This document shows positions 8,407 to 16,147 of a DNA stretch of 64,000 bases, piece by piece. The position numbers were made by a program, and so were the translations under genes. This DNA is from Deltaproteobacteria bacterium (GTDB lineage Bacteria; Myxococcota_A; UBA796; SXON01): contig BJHF01000012.1 of assembly GCA_014191855.1 (NCBI GenBank), positions 19,780-83,779 of the forward strand, in the 5' to 3' direction. A model generated the notes under the pieces. It had not been told where the DNA came from and searched no databases. It saw only the letters and a program-made list of their open reading frames with translations. Positions within the stretch are counted from its first letter, which is position 1. Each line of letters begins with the position of its first letter.

Positions 8407-9279
8407 CTACATCAAATCAAACAACCCCACCGACCGCGCCGACGCCGCCACTTGCAGCGCCGTCTGGTACGAGGTGCGAAGCTCCGAGAGCTTCATGTAG
8501 GTCTCGGCGGGATCGGCAGAAACGATGTCGCTCAAGCCGGCGTCGAGCTGGGCGCCCAGCGATTCGGCCAGGGACGACGCGTCGGTCGCAACATTGGTCT
8601 GGTTGCCCACGTTGGCGCGGGCGCTCATCACCTGGTCCAGCGCCGCGTCGATGTCATCAAGGGCTGACTGAATTCCAGTGGTGTCGTCGGCCTCCAGCGC
8701 GGTTTGAAAGGCGTCGATCGCGGCGAAGATGTCCACGCTGTCGTCGAACACCGCGGAGCCGTCGAGGCCGGTGTCCACCCAAGTGCTGTCGCCCACCTTG
8801 GTGGTCGGCACGTCGGTGCTGCCGGTGTAGCTGCCATCGTCGGCGAAGGGCGGGGTGTCATACGCGGTACCGGCGAAGATATAGCGGCCACCAAAGTTGC
8901 TGTTCGCGGCGTCGAGCAGGGTGTCGCGAAGCGCGCTCACCTCCAGCGCCGCGTAGCCGCGATCATCGGAATTGGAGAGGTCGCCCGCCGTCTGTACGGC
9001 CAGCTCGCGGGCGCGGCTCAGGGTGTCGTGTACGCGGCCAAGCGCGCTGTCGAGCTGGTCGAGCGAGCCAATCGCCTGGGTGGCGTTCTTGCCATACACT
9101 TCCTGGTCCAGGCTCCCGGCCTGCAACCGGTCGATCTGGCCGACCAGCTCCGGCGCGTCGGAAGGCTTGCTGATCAAGAGGCCGGTCACCGCCTGATCCT
9201 CGACTTCGCGCAGCCGCGTGGAATTGGTCGCGAGGTTCTGGCGAACGAGGTTCCACAAGCCGGCTTGGGTCACGCGCAT
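8407..9279 (-). CDS. flgL: Flagellar hook-filament junction protein FlgL
   Basis: A 290-residue protein of typical FlgL length. The N-terminal helix (LWNLVRQNLATNSTRLREVE) followed by TGLLISKPSDAP is the FlgL form of the flagellin D0/D1 signature. The C-terminus also resembles flagellin D0 (SYQTALQVAASARSVGLFDLM). It is the second junction protein between hook and filament. The start lies 2 bases after the flgK stop, so the pair is one transcript. Downstream begins the tandem repeat array. Confidence 0.93.
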   Translation of the reverse strand: MRVTQAGLWNLVRQNLATNSTRLREVEDQAVTGLLISKPSDAPELVGQIDRLQAGSLDQEVYGKNATQAIGSLDQLDSALGRVHDTLSRARELAVQTAGDLSNSDDRGYAALEVSALRDTLLDAANSNFGGRYIFAGTAYDTPPFADDGSYTGSTDVPTTKVGDSTWVDTGLDGSAVFDDSVDIFAAIDAFQTALEADDTTGIQSALDDIDAALDQVMSARANVGNQTNVATDASSLAESLGAQLDAGLSDIVSADPAETYMKLSELRTSYQTALQVAASARSVGLFDLM

Positions 9280-9281
9280 GA

Positions 9282-10667
9282 TTACCCTCCGATCTGCAAC
9301 AGCGTGCGGAGCAATTCGTCACACGCGCTGATCACCTTGGCGGCCGCACGATAGGCCGACTGGTATTCCAGCATGTGGGTGGCTTCTTCGTCGGTGTCAA
9401 CACCGGACACGCTCTCACGCAGCGTTTCGAGGTCGCCCACGATCGCGGATTGGGTCTCGGCGTCGCTCTCGGCAGCGGCGACGGCGCTGCCGACGCTTGC
9501 GGTAATCGCGCTGGAAGCGGCCCCGATGGTGCCGGTTGAAAACAACGAGTCGTCGTTTTCAATGTCCAGCATCGCGGCGAGGTTCTCGCCGTCGCCGGCC
9601 AGGGCGCTCGCGCTCCCGGCCAGCGCCAACAGCGAAGGATCATCGCTGATCGCGGCCGTTACCGCGATGGCCGCCGCAGCGCCCGCGGCGGAGGTGGGCA
9701 GCGTGAACAAGTCCGTCCCCGCCGCGCCGCTCTGGTCGAACCCGGCTGCGTGCTGGGTGTTCATGGCCGTTGCAAACGTGAACGCGAGCGCGTCGAGGTC
9801 ATCGGCCCAGCCAGAGATGCGCTCGCGCGCTTCCGTCAGCCCGCCCACGGCGCCCCCAACGCCCTTGGTGATGTCGAAGTCCCCGTCGTCCATCGCCACG
9901 GTGATCGTGGATTCCCCGGCAGCGTTCGTCCCCGTGGACATCTCGCGCCAGTCGCCACCGCTCACGACCGCGTGGCCTGCGACGTACACCTCGGCTTGCC
10001 CGTCGGCGTGAAGCTGCGCCGTAGCGCCGACCCGCGTCGCGAGGTCGAGGATGAGCTGATCGCGGCGATCGAGCAGGTCGGCGGGGCCGACGTCCGCGCC
10101 GGCATGGCCGATCCGGGCGTTGAGCGCGGCGATCTCTTCGAGCGCTGCGTTCACCTCGTCCAGGTTCGCGCCGAGGGACTCCTCGATGTTCGTGAGGCTC
10201 TGTGAGAGCCCGGTCGCGACCCGGTTGGCCGTGCCGGAGAACACCTCGGCGGCGTACACCACGCTGCGGCGCTGGGAGGCGTCCGAGGGGTCGGCGCTGG
10301 CGGTGCCCAACGCGTCAAAAAGCTTGTCGATCGCCTCGGAGAGGCCGGTGGCGGTGCTGCCGTCGAAGTAGGATTCGGCCACCGAGAGCGTGTCGGAGAG
10401 CGTGCTGGTGGAGGCTTCGGCGCCCGCCGCGTCGATGAGGCGCACCCCCAACAGGCGGTCGGTGGAGCGCACGACCGAGGAGGCCATCGCCCCCTGACCG
10501 ATCCACAAGCCCTTGGACGCGACGGGATCAAGCTGCGTTGTACGGAGCGTGCGGCGGCTGAACCCAGGGGTGTTCGCCCCCGTGACGTTCTGCGCGGTCA
10601 CGTCGATACCGGCTGACGCGACGCCCAGGCCGCGCGCGCCGGTGTTCAACGCGCCGAGGAGGCTCAT
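9282..10667 (-). CDS. flgK: Flagellar hook-associated protein FlgK
   Basis: A 461-residue protein. The N-terminal rod/hook motif is clear: SLLGALNTGARGL, then IDVTAQNVTGANTPGFSRR. The C-terminus EYQSAYRAAAKVISACDELL is the conserved FlgK end. FlgK is the first hook-filament junction protein. The start overlaps the upstream FlgN-like chaperone gene by four bases (ATGA), the usual chaperone-client coupling. Confidence 0.95.
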   Translation of the reverse strand: MSLLGALNTGARGLGVASAGIDVTAQNVTGANTPGFSRRTLRTTQLDPVASKGLWIGQGAMASSVVRSTDRLLGVRLIDAAGAEASTSTLSDTLSVAESYFDGSTATGLSEAIDKLFDALGTASADPSDASQRRSVVYAAEVFSGTANRVATGLSQSLTNIEESLGANLDEVNAALEEIAALNARIGHAGADVGPADLLDRRDQLILDLATRVGATAQLHADGQAEVYVAGHAVVSGGDWREMSTGTNAAGESTITVAMDDGDFDITKGVGGAVGGLTEARERISGWADDLDALAFTFATAMNTQHAAGFDQSGAAGTDLFTLPTSAAGAAAAIAVTAAISDDPSLLALAGSASALAGDGENLAAMLDIENDDSLFSTGTIGAASSAITASVGSAVAAAESDAETQSAIVGDLETLRESVSGVDTDEEATHMLEYQSAYRAAAKVISACDELLRTLLQIGG

Positions 10668-11017
10668 CGGGGGCCTCGAACCTGCCCGCGGCGGCCGTAC
10701 GTCTCGGGGGCTCGTTCGGGAGACAGCGCGGCGATCGCGCCGAGCACGGTGTTTCCGCAGGTGCGGATGCGGCTGTCGAGAACGCGGATCCGACGGGCCA
10801 GCTCGCCCGCTCGGGCGCGCGTGGTGGCGTCGGCGGCCCGGATGGGACCGAGGTCGAGGTTCTCTTGCAGCTCGCGGCGGGCGGCGGTGTGGGCCACGAG
10901 CGCCGCCGCGTTGGCGGTGCGCGCGGCTTCGAGCTGCGCCTCAACGCTGCGGAGCAGCTTCTGGAGGTCGTCGAGCGCGGCGAGGGGCGCGATCTCGGGG
11001 AGGGATGCGAGGTCCAT
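10664..11017 (-). CDS. flgN: FlgN-like export chaperone for FlgK/FlgL
   Basis: A 117-residue helical protein between flgM and flgK. It has an N-terminal segment LDDLQKLLRSVEAQLEAART and a coiled-coil-prone middle, matching the size and architecture of FlgN chaperones, which bind FlgK and FlgL. Sequence conservation in this family is low, so the call rests mostly on the flgM-flgN-flgK-flgL order and the ATGA overlap with flgK. It begins 3 bases after the flgM stop. Confidence 0.75.
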   Translation of the reverse strand: MDLASLPEIAPLAALDDLQKLLRSVEAQLEAARTANAAALVAHTAARRELQENLDLGPIRAADATTRARAGELARRIRVLDSRIRTCGNTVLGAIAALSPERAPETYGRRGQVRGPR

Positions 11018-11020
11018 GGC

Positions 11021-11308
11021 TTAGAACCCCCGCAACAGGGCGTCGACGGTGCGCTCGAAGTCGGCGTCCGTACCGAGCCTGCCCGCGGCGATGTCCGCCT
11101 TGGCTTCCGCCACCTTCTCCGTGCGGATCTCGCCGTACGGGTTGGCGCGGGCTGCGGCGTGCAGCTCGCTCAGGAAGTCGCTCGAGTGCACCTCCGCGGC
11201 GCGTCCGGCGCTGCTGGTGCCCGCCGTCGAGCTCACCGCGCTGGTGCGACCCACGCGGCTGTAGGTGTGCATGTCTGCCGTCGGGACCATGGGGGAATGG
11301 ATCTTCAC
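11021..11308 (-). CDS. flgM: Anti-sigma-28 factor FlgM
   Basis: A 95-residue protein. The Ser/Thr-rich disordered N-terminus is followed by the FlgM signature region EIRTEKVAEAKADIAAGRLG, in which the helix binds FliA. FlgM holds sigma-28 inactive until it is exported through the completed hook. The start is GTG at 11308, with AGGAGG six bases upstream. A sigma-28-like promoter lies directly in front, consistent with feedback control. Confidence 0.9.
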   Translation of the reverse strand: MKIHSPMVPTADMHTYSRVGRTSAVSSTAGTSSAGRAAEVHSSDFLSELHAAARANPYGEIRTEKVAEAKADIAAGRLGTDADFERTVDALLRGF

Positions 11309-11327
11309 AGCGGACCTCCTACAGGCC

Positions 11328-11354
11328 GATTCGGGCAGGTCGTTCGGAACTTGA
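11328..11354 (-). promoter_or_regulatory. Possible sigma-28 promoter for flgM-flgN-flgK-flgL
   Basis: On the minus strand, TCAAGTTC (11354-11347) and CCCGAATC (11335-11328) are 11 bases apart, the sigma-28 spacing. The match is weaker than at flagellin 1, but both sites share the CCGAA core and AAG in the -35. The predicted leader is short, about 12 bases, and still includes AGGAGG. Confidence 0.4.
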
Positions 11355-11370
11355 GCCCCGATGACGAGGT

Positions 11371-12147
11371 TCAGCGATCTTTTTCGCCGAGCGGCGCGCG
11401 GCCGGACCAGGTGGAGGGATCGATCGGCGATCCATCCTGGCGGACTTCGAAGTGGAGGTGCGCGCCGGTGCTCCGGCCCGTGTTGCCGACGCTCGCGATG
11501 GGCTGACCGGCCTGCACGACGTCCCCCTCCTTCACCCCGAGGTCGCGACAGTGGGCATAGCGCGACTCGGTGCCGTCGGCGTGCGTGAGGATGACCACGT
11601 TGCCGTAGCTCCCGCGTTTGCCGGAGAAGCGCACGACACCGTCGGCGGCGGCGAGCACAGGCGTGCCCTCTGCGGCAGCGAGATCAAGTCCGTGGTGCTG
11701 GCGGAGCTGCCCGGAGAAGGGGTCGGCCCGCAGACCGAAGGCGCTGGTCACGCGGACGTCGCCTCGGGAGTGTGCGGGTTTCTCCGTGCGCAGCGGGGCG
11801 AAGCGTTCACCCGGCGGCGGACCGTTGCCGGCGTCGTGCCCCATCGCCTCCAGCAGGCTTCGCTGCAGGCCGAAGCCCCCGGATTCGGCCACGCGCTCCC
11901 CGATCTCCTGGTCGAAGAGGTCGGCAAATGTAGCCATGGCCCCCTTGGACCACGGTCCGTCCTTCACCCCTTCGCGCATCGTCTTGGAGAGGTACGACAC
12001 CATCCACGACTCAAACTGCTTTGCAGCTTCCTCGTCTTTCGACGATAGCGGCCGGTCGGCTCGAGCCGACGATGCCAGGGAGCTGTAGGCCTTGAGATCG
12101 TCCACGGTCGTCGCATCGGTCGGCTCGTGCCCGAGTTGAGGATACAA
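11371..12147 (-). CDS. FlgJ-type rod-binding domain fused to an M23 (LytM) endopeptidase
   Basis: A 258-residue protein. Residues ~35-110 are a FlgJ N-terminal domain (AAKQFESWMVSYLSKTMREG, then FADLFDQEIGERVAESGGFG), which caps the rod. Residues ~125-245 are an M23 metallopeptidase with the zinc motifs HHGLDLA and HLHFEVR. Classical FlgJ carries a C-terminal glucosaminidase; here a cross-link-cleaving endopeptidase replaces it, so the enzyme probably opens peptidoglycan for the rod. TTG at 12147 is used, but a GTG at 12105 is a good alternative because the divergent gene begins only 7 bases away. Confidence 0.88.
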   Translation of the reverse strand: MYPQLGHEPTDATTVDDLKAYSSLASSARADRPLSSKDEEAAKQFESWMVSYLSKTMREGVKDGPWSKGAMATFADLFDQEIGERVAESGGFGLQRSLLEAMGHDAGNGPPPGERFAPLRTEKPAHSRGDVRVTSAFGLRADPFSGQLRQHHGLDLAAAEGTPVLAAADGVVRFSGKRGSYGNVVILTHADGTESRYAHCRDLGVKEGDVVQAGQPIASVGNTGRSTGAHLHFEVRQDGSPIDPSTWSGRAPLGEKDR

Positions 12148-12154
12148 TCGCCCG

Positions 12155-13054
12155 ATGTTGCTCCTCCTCGCTTCCTTCGCCGCCGCAGAGACTGACCAGA
12201 TCGGGGGTCAGGACACCTACAACAACGACGGTGACATGCTCAAGGTCGTCGTGATCGACGTGGACGAGGCTGTGGCCATCACGCGGCTCCAGTTCTCCGT
12301 GTACAACGATGGCGACACGGGGGATATCGACCTCGTGGTGTACCAGCTGGTCGGTGGCACCTACACGCTCGTGCAGTCCGTCGCGGCGACCGGGCTGCCC
12401 GATCGCCAGGAAGGAACGGCCGACTCGGGTGCGGTGAGCTGGGTGCTGGAGGCCGGTGAGCGGTACGCTGTGGGCGCCTATGTGGGCGGCTCCTGGTACT
12501 ACTACTACTCGGAGCGCACGGAAGATCCCTGGTTCGGGGGCGTCGCGGGCTCCCACCGCTATGAGGCCCGGGCCACGCCGCCCAGCTTCGAAGAGCCCGA
12601 CCTCGAAGGGTACTTCTACGACATGACGATCGAGTCGGTGCCCGCGGACAACGACGGCGATGGCGCGGTGTCCGCGGCGTATGGCGGGGACGACTGCAAC
12701 GACGAAGACGCGACGATCGGCCCCGAAGGCACCGAGATCGTATACGACGGGATCGATCAGGACTGCGATGGCTCCGATCTGGCGGATCTCGACCTCGATG
12801 GGGCGAACGCCACCGAGGCCGGCGGCGGCGACTGCGACGACGCGGCGGCCGACATCAACCCCAGCGCCAAAGAGGTGTGTGGCGATGGGATCGACCAGGA
12901 CTGTTCGGGCAAGGATCTGGCGTGTGGTGGGGATGGACAGGGCGGGCCGGGCGCCGTGGACGCATCCACGTGCAGCTGCAGCGCCGGCGCGGACTCCGCA
13001 GGGTTGTTCGCGGTGATCGCCGGTGCGGCGTTGCTACGGCGTCGGCGCTCCTAA
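12155..13054 (+). CDS. Secreted protein with MopE-type metal-binding repeats and a MYXO-CTERM-like tail
   Basis: A 299-residue protein with a short signal peptide. Residues ~15-165 form a beta-rich domain. Residues ~168-255 contain two copies of the pattern DxDGDG...GGDDCND, ending in YDGIDQDCDG and GDGIDQDCSG, typical of putative metal-binding proteins common in Myxococcota. The C-terminus has a Cys cluster (CSCSAG), a hydrophobic stretch and RRRRS, the layout of MYXO-CTERM sorting tails. It is probably cell-surface anchored. It is divergent from the FlgJ/M23 gene and its last codons overlap the convergent gene by four bases. Confidence 0.82.
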   Translation: MLLLLASFAAAETDQIGGQDTYNNDGDMLKVVVIDVDEAVAITRLQFSVYNDGDTGDIDLVVYQLVGGTYTLVQSVAATGLPDRQEGTADSGAVSWVLEAGERYAVGAYVGGSWYYYYSERTEDPWFGGVAGSHRYEARATPPSFEEPDLEGYFYDMTIESVPADNDGDGAVSAAYGGDDCNDEDATIGPEGTEIVYDGIDQDCDGSDLADLDLDGANATEAGGGDCDDAAADINPSAKEVCGDGIDQDCSGKDLACGGDGQGGPGAVDASTCSCSAGADSAGLFAVIAGAALLRRRRS

Positions 13055-14292
13055 GGCCGCGTCGCGGCGTCTGCCTCGATCAGCGCTTCCATCACGGTGA
13101 ACCCTGAACCCCCGCTGGACTCCAACGCGAAGCCGGAGTCGGAGCCGAGCACCTGCATGTCCGGGTTCACCACGATCATCGTGGGGAAGCTCATGCCGTC
13201 CTCCTTGCCAAGGTAGGCCGGGAACACGGTGTAGCCGAAGCCCTCGTCCGCGAGCACAGGCCCGGTGGAGCCGAGCGCCGTCGCCCATTGATCCAGCACG
13301 TCCGGGCTCGGGGATTCGTAGATTGCGCCGAGCGAAGCGTTGAGCAGCGTCACCCACTCCACGACGATGCCGCGCGCCGCCATCTCCTCCACCCACGCCG
13401 CTTCGTTCTCGGCGAGGTTGATGCAGGGCCCGCAGTCGGGCGACGATGCGTCGATCACGAGGTAGCGCCCCCAGAAGTCCCAGAGATCCACCTCGTCGCC
13501 GCAGGTGTCCACGAGGCGGGCGTTGGGGAAGGTGCCGCCGGTCGAAAGCACCCAATCGGTCACCGGGCCGCCGGGGTTGCAGGTTTCCCAGCCGCATTCG
13601 TAAGGCTCGGTGCGGGGCACGTTCACGTCCTCGATCGTGGTGGACTCGTCGACGCCCTGCACCAGCTCCAGGCTCGCGCTCAGCGCGAAGGTGCCGCCGT
13701 CGGTGAACTCTCCGCTGTCTTCGAAGCTGCCGACGAACGGATCCGACTCGGTGCCGCTCCCCGTCACGGCGTTCATGTCTTCAAGCGCGAGGTTGATCGT
13801 CGCCCTGCGGAAGAGGTGGGCGGTACCATCCACCGTGCCGAAGCCGAGGTGCTCGGTGCGCGTGGCCTCCGAGGTGGAGATGAGCGCGAGGCAGTCGTCG
13901 TAGCCTTCGTACACCAGGCCGTCGCCGATCGTGAACCAGTCGCAGTCGGGGCACTGCCACCCGTGGCCCTCGCGCTCCACCATGAGCGGATACGCGCGGT
14001 GGTAGCTGCAGTCTGCGTAGCCGCGGGCCTCGGCTTCTGCGTCGAAGTCGAGCGTCCATACGCCTTCGCCGCTCAGCGTTCGCGCGGCGTGGGGCTCAGC
14101 GCCGACGTACCCGTTATCCGGCGGACATTCGGGTGGATCCAGGTCGTAGATCACATCGCCGGAGTCGAGCCCGGAGTCCTCGCCGGAGTCCGTACCGTCG
14201 TCACCCGAGTCCCAGGCGGTGTCCGCGTCGGGCGTGCCCTCGGCGGTCGAACCCTGGATGGGGCAGGCCACGAGCGCCCACAGGAGCGTCAC
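13051..14292 (-). CDS. Lipoprotein with a thioredoxin-like C-terminal domain
   Basis: A 413-residue protein. The GTG at 14292 overlaps the ComEA-like stop by four bases and gives a good lipoprotein leader (MTLLWALVAC), so it is preferred over ATG at 14307. After the lipid Cys comes a short linker rich in Asp, Gly and Ser. Residues ~250-400 look like a thioredoxin/TlpA fold with SPDCGPCINLAENE, i.e. a CxxC-type site, and a downstream Phe-Pro-Thr (MSFPTMIVVN) that matches the cis-Pro region. It is probably a periplasmic thiol-disulfide protein. It is last in a five-gene operon with a secreted nuclease-like protein. Confidence 0.75.
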   Translation of the reverse strand: MTLLWALVACPIQGSTAEGTPDADTAWDSGDDGTDSGEDSGLDSGDVIYDLDPPECPPDNGYVGAEPHAARTLSGEGVWTLDFDAEAEARGYADCSYHRAYPLMVEREGHGWQCPDCDWFTIGDGLVYEGYDDCLALISTSEATRTEHLGFGTVDGTAHLFRRATINLALEDMNAVTGSGTESDPFVGSFEDSGEFTDGGTFALSASLELVQGVDESTTIEDVNVPRTEPYECGWETCNPGGPVTDWVLSTGGTFPNARLVDTCGDEVDLWDFWGRYLVIDASSPDCGPCINLAENEAAWVEEMAARGIVVEWVTLLNASLGAIYESPSPDVLDQWATALGSTGPVLADEGFGYTVFPAYLGKEDGMSFPTMIVVNPDMQVLGSDSGFALESSGGSGFTVMEALIEADAATRP

Positions 14293-14825
14293 TTCACCAC
14301 GCAGCAATCACGCAGGCCGGCGAGGGTAGCGGGGCCGATCCCGGAGACGTTGTCCAGGGCGTCGCACGAGGCAAACGGGCCGTTATCCGTGCGGTATTGC
14401 AGGATCGTCTCGGCGCGGCTCGGGCCGACACCCGGCAGGTTGGTGAGCCCCGAGGCGTCGGCGCTGTTGATGTTCACGGGGCAGCCGGCTGCCGCGGTGG
14501 GCGTCGAAGAAACCGTCGCGACCGCGGGGGCCGCCGTCGTAGCAGCCGTCTTGCTGGGTGCGGCTTCCGGAGCGCGCGTCGCCCCCGCCGCCGGCGCGCC
14601 AAACGACACCATGTCCTTGATGTTCTCCAGCGTGCTCGGCCCGATGCCGCTCACCGCGTCGAGGTCGGCGAGCGTCGTGAACGGGCCGTGCTCCGCGCGG
14701 TAGGCGAGGATGGCCTCGGCCTTGGAGGGGCCGATCCCCGGGAGCGTTTCCAGCGCCGTGGCGTCGGCGGTGTTCACGTCTACTGCAGCCAGGGCGGAGA
14801 AGACCAACGCGAGCCAGGCAATCAT
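14289..14825 (-). CDS. Exported protein with two ComEA-type helix-hairpin-helix domains
   Basis: A 178-residue protein. ATG at 14825 has GGAG five bases upstream and gives the signal peptide MIAWLALVFSALAA; a GTG two codons earlier is less well placed. Two ComEA-like HhH domains are separated by an Ala/Thr/Pro linker: VDVNTADATALETLPGIG near the N-terminus and VNINSADASGLTNLPGVG near residue 115. ComEA HhH domains bind double-stranded DNA non-specifically at the cell surface. The tandem arrangement is unusual. Neighbours (MBL-fold protein, DUF3006) suggest extracellular DNA handling. Confidence 0.88.
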   Translation of the reverse strand: MIAWLALVFSALAAVDVNTADATALETLPGIGPSKAEAILAYRAEHGPFTTLADLDAVSGIGPSTLENIKDMVSFGAPAAGATRAPEAAPSKTAATTAAPAVATVSSTPTAAAGCPVNINSADASGLTNLPGVGPSRAETILQYRTDNGPFASCDALDNVSGIGPATLAGLRDCCVVK

Positions 14826-14835
14826 GAACACTCCG

Positions 14836-15060
14836 TTACAGGTCGATGGATTCGGGGCCTTGAGAGGCGCGTTCGCGCAATCGTGCGAGCCGGGCCTCCG
14901 CGTCGTCCAGGAGCGCAGCGCGCGCGGCTGGGTCGGCGACCAGCTTCAAAACGTCCCCTTCGCGGCAGCCCTCGGGAAGCACCGCGACGGGCACTTCCAC
15001 CCGCTCCTGGCCGACAAGCAGCACCGCGCGTTCGCCTTCGATCCGGTCGAGGATGATCAT
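14836..15060 (-). CDS. DUF3006 small protein
   Basis: A 74-residue protein. ATG at 15060 overlaps the stop of the MBL-fold gene by four bases. It begins MIILDRIEGERAVLL and continues with VEVPVAVLPEGCREGDVL, the beta-barrel-like DUF3006 pattern (drieg..AVle......v....LP.....GdvL). DUF3006 genes are often paired with ComEC-type MBL hydrolases, exactly the context here. Its biochemical role is unknown. Confidence 0.82.
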   Translation of the reverse strand: MIILDRIEGERAVLLVGQERVEVPVAVLPEGCREGDVLKLVADPAARAALLDDAEARLARLRERASQGPESIDL

Positions 15061-16142
15061 GGGTGGCAACATCCGGCTGAGCGTTTTCCGGCGGCCAAGG
15101 CGGCCTCTCGGGTGGCGTAACACACGAGGTTCTCGGGCCCGATCTTGTGCGCGTTCCCGCACGAGGCCTCATGGAACACCTCGCTCTTCTTGCTGGCCGG
15201 GAACGGGCAGCTCTCGGGATCCACTTCCGGGGCGAGCGTCGCATCCACCACCGGGATCGTGCTCGGAGCCGTGGGCGGGAGCGGGTTCGGCACCGCTGCG
15301 ACGGGGAGCATCGAGGCGGCGGCGTCGTTTCGCTCGGTGCGGAACCTCACGCCCTTGCCGGTGCTGAGGGCGGTGATCCGCCCGTCTCGATCGGTGCGGT
15401 AAACGGTGGCGTGAACGGCTTCGAGGCGCTGGAGCGTGTCGCCACCGGGGTGATGGTACCGGTTCGCCGCGCCCACCGAGATGAGCGCGGTCGTCGGCTT
15501 CACCACGTCGAGGAACGCCTGGATCGAGCTGTGGTTGCTGCCGTGGTGCGCCACCTTCAGCACCCCGCACTGGCCGATGTTCTTCTCGATCAGCGCGCGC
15601 TCGGTGGGCTCTTCCGCGTCTCCGATGAACAAGAAGCAGTCGTCACCGTGGGTGAGCCGAGTCACGACGCTGTTCGCGTTGAGATCGGAGCGCGTGCCGG
15701 TGAAGTGCTTCGCCGCGTCGGGAAGGAGCACCTCGAGCTTGGCGCCGTCGTCCAGGTTGAACACGCTCCCGGCCACCGCGGTTTTGTACGCGATTGCGGG
15801 ATTCTCTTCGATGGCGCGCATCAATCCGCTGTAGGTAGCGGTGGTGTGAGGCAGCCCGCTGTCGATGTAGATCTTGGGCGGAAACGCCCGCACCACCGCC
15901 TCCATCGAGCCGATGTGGTCCGCGTGGGGGTGAGTGGCGATGACCATGTCGAGGTGGTCCACGCCCAGCGCGACGAGCTTGTCCAGCACGCCATCGCCGC
16001 GGTCCCCAGCGTCGATGAGGATGGCCTTCTTCGCGGGCGTGCGAATCAGGATCGCATCGCCCTGCCCGATGTCGAGCATGTCCACGACCACGTCGCCGGC
16101 ATGCGCGAGCGTGGCGACGATCAAAAGGAACAGCGCGAACAT
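15057..16142 (-). CDS. Exported ComEC-like metallo-beta-lactamase-fold hydrolase
   Basis: A 361-residue protein with a signal peptide (MFALFLLIVATLAHAG), so the active domain is outside the cytosol. The MBL fold begins at once (DVVVDMLDIGQGDAILI), with the metal motif THPHADH, then GDAE and AHHGSNHSS, the order seen in the C-terminal domain of the DNA channel ComEC. A disordered Pro linker is followed by a ~40-residue C-terminal Cys/His module (FHEASCGNAHKI ... GCCHP) resembling Ada-type zinc-binding ends of secreted nucleases. It is probably a secreted nuclease or phosphodiesterase. It lies 5 bases after the upstream lipoprotein gene and is coupled to DUF3006. Confidence 0.85.
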   Translation of the reverse strand: MFALFLLIVATLAHAGDVVVDMLDIGQGDAILIRTPAKKAILIDAGDRGDGVLDKLVALGVDHLDMVIATHPHADHIGSMEAVVRAFPPKIYIDSGLPHTTATYSGLMRAIEENPAIAYKTAVAGSVFNLDDGAKLEVLLPDAAKHFTGTRSDLNANSVVTRLTHGDDCFLFIGDAEEPTERALIEKNIGQCGVLKVAHHGSNHSSIQAFLDVVKPTTALISVGAANRYHHPGGDTLQRLEAVHATVYRTDRDGRITALSTGKGVRFRTERNDAAASMLPVAAVPNPLPPTAPSTIPVVDATLAPEVDPESCPFPASKKSEVFHEASCGNAHKIGPENLVCYATREAALAAGKRSAGCCHP

Positions 16143-16147
16143 CGACC

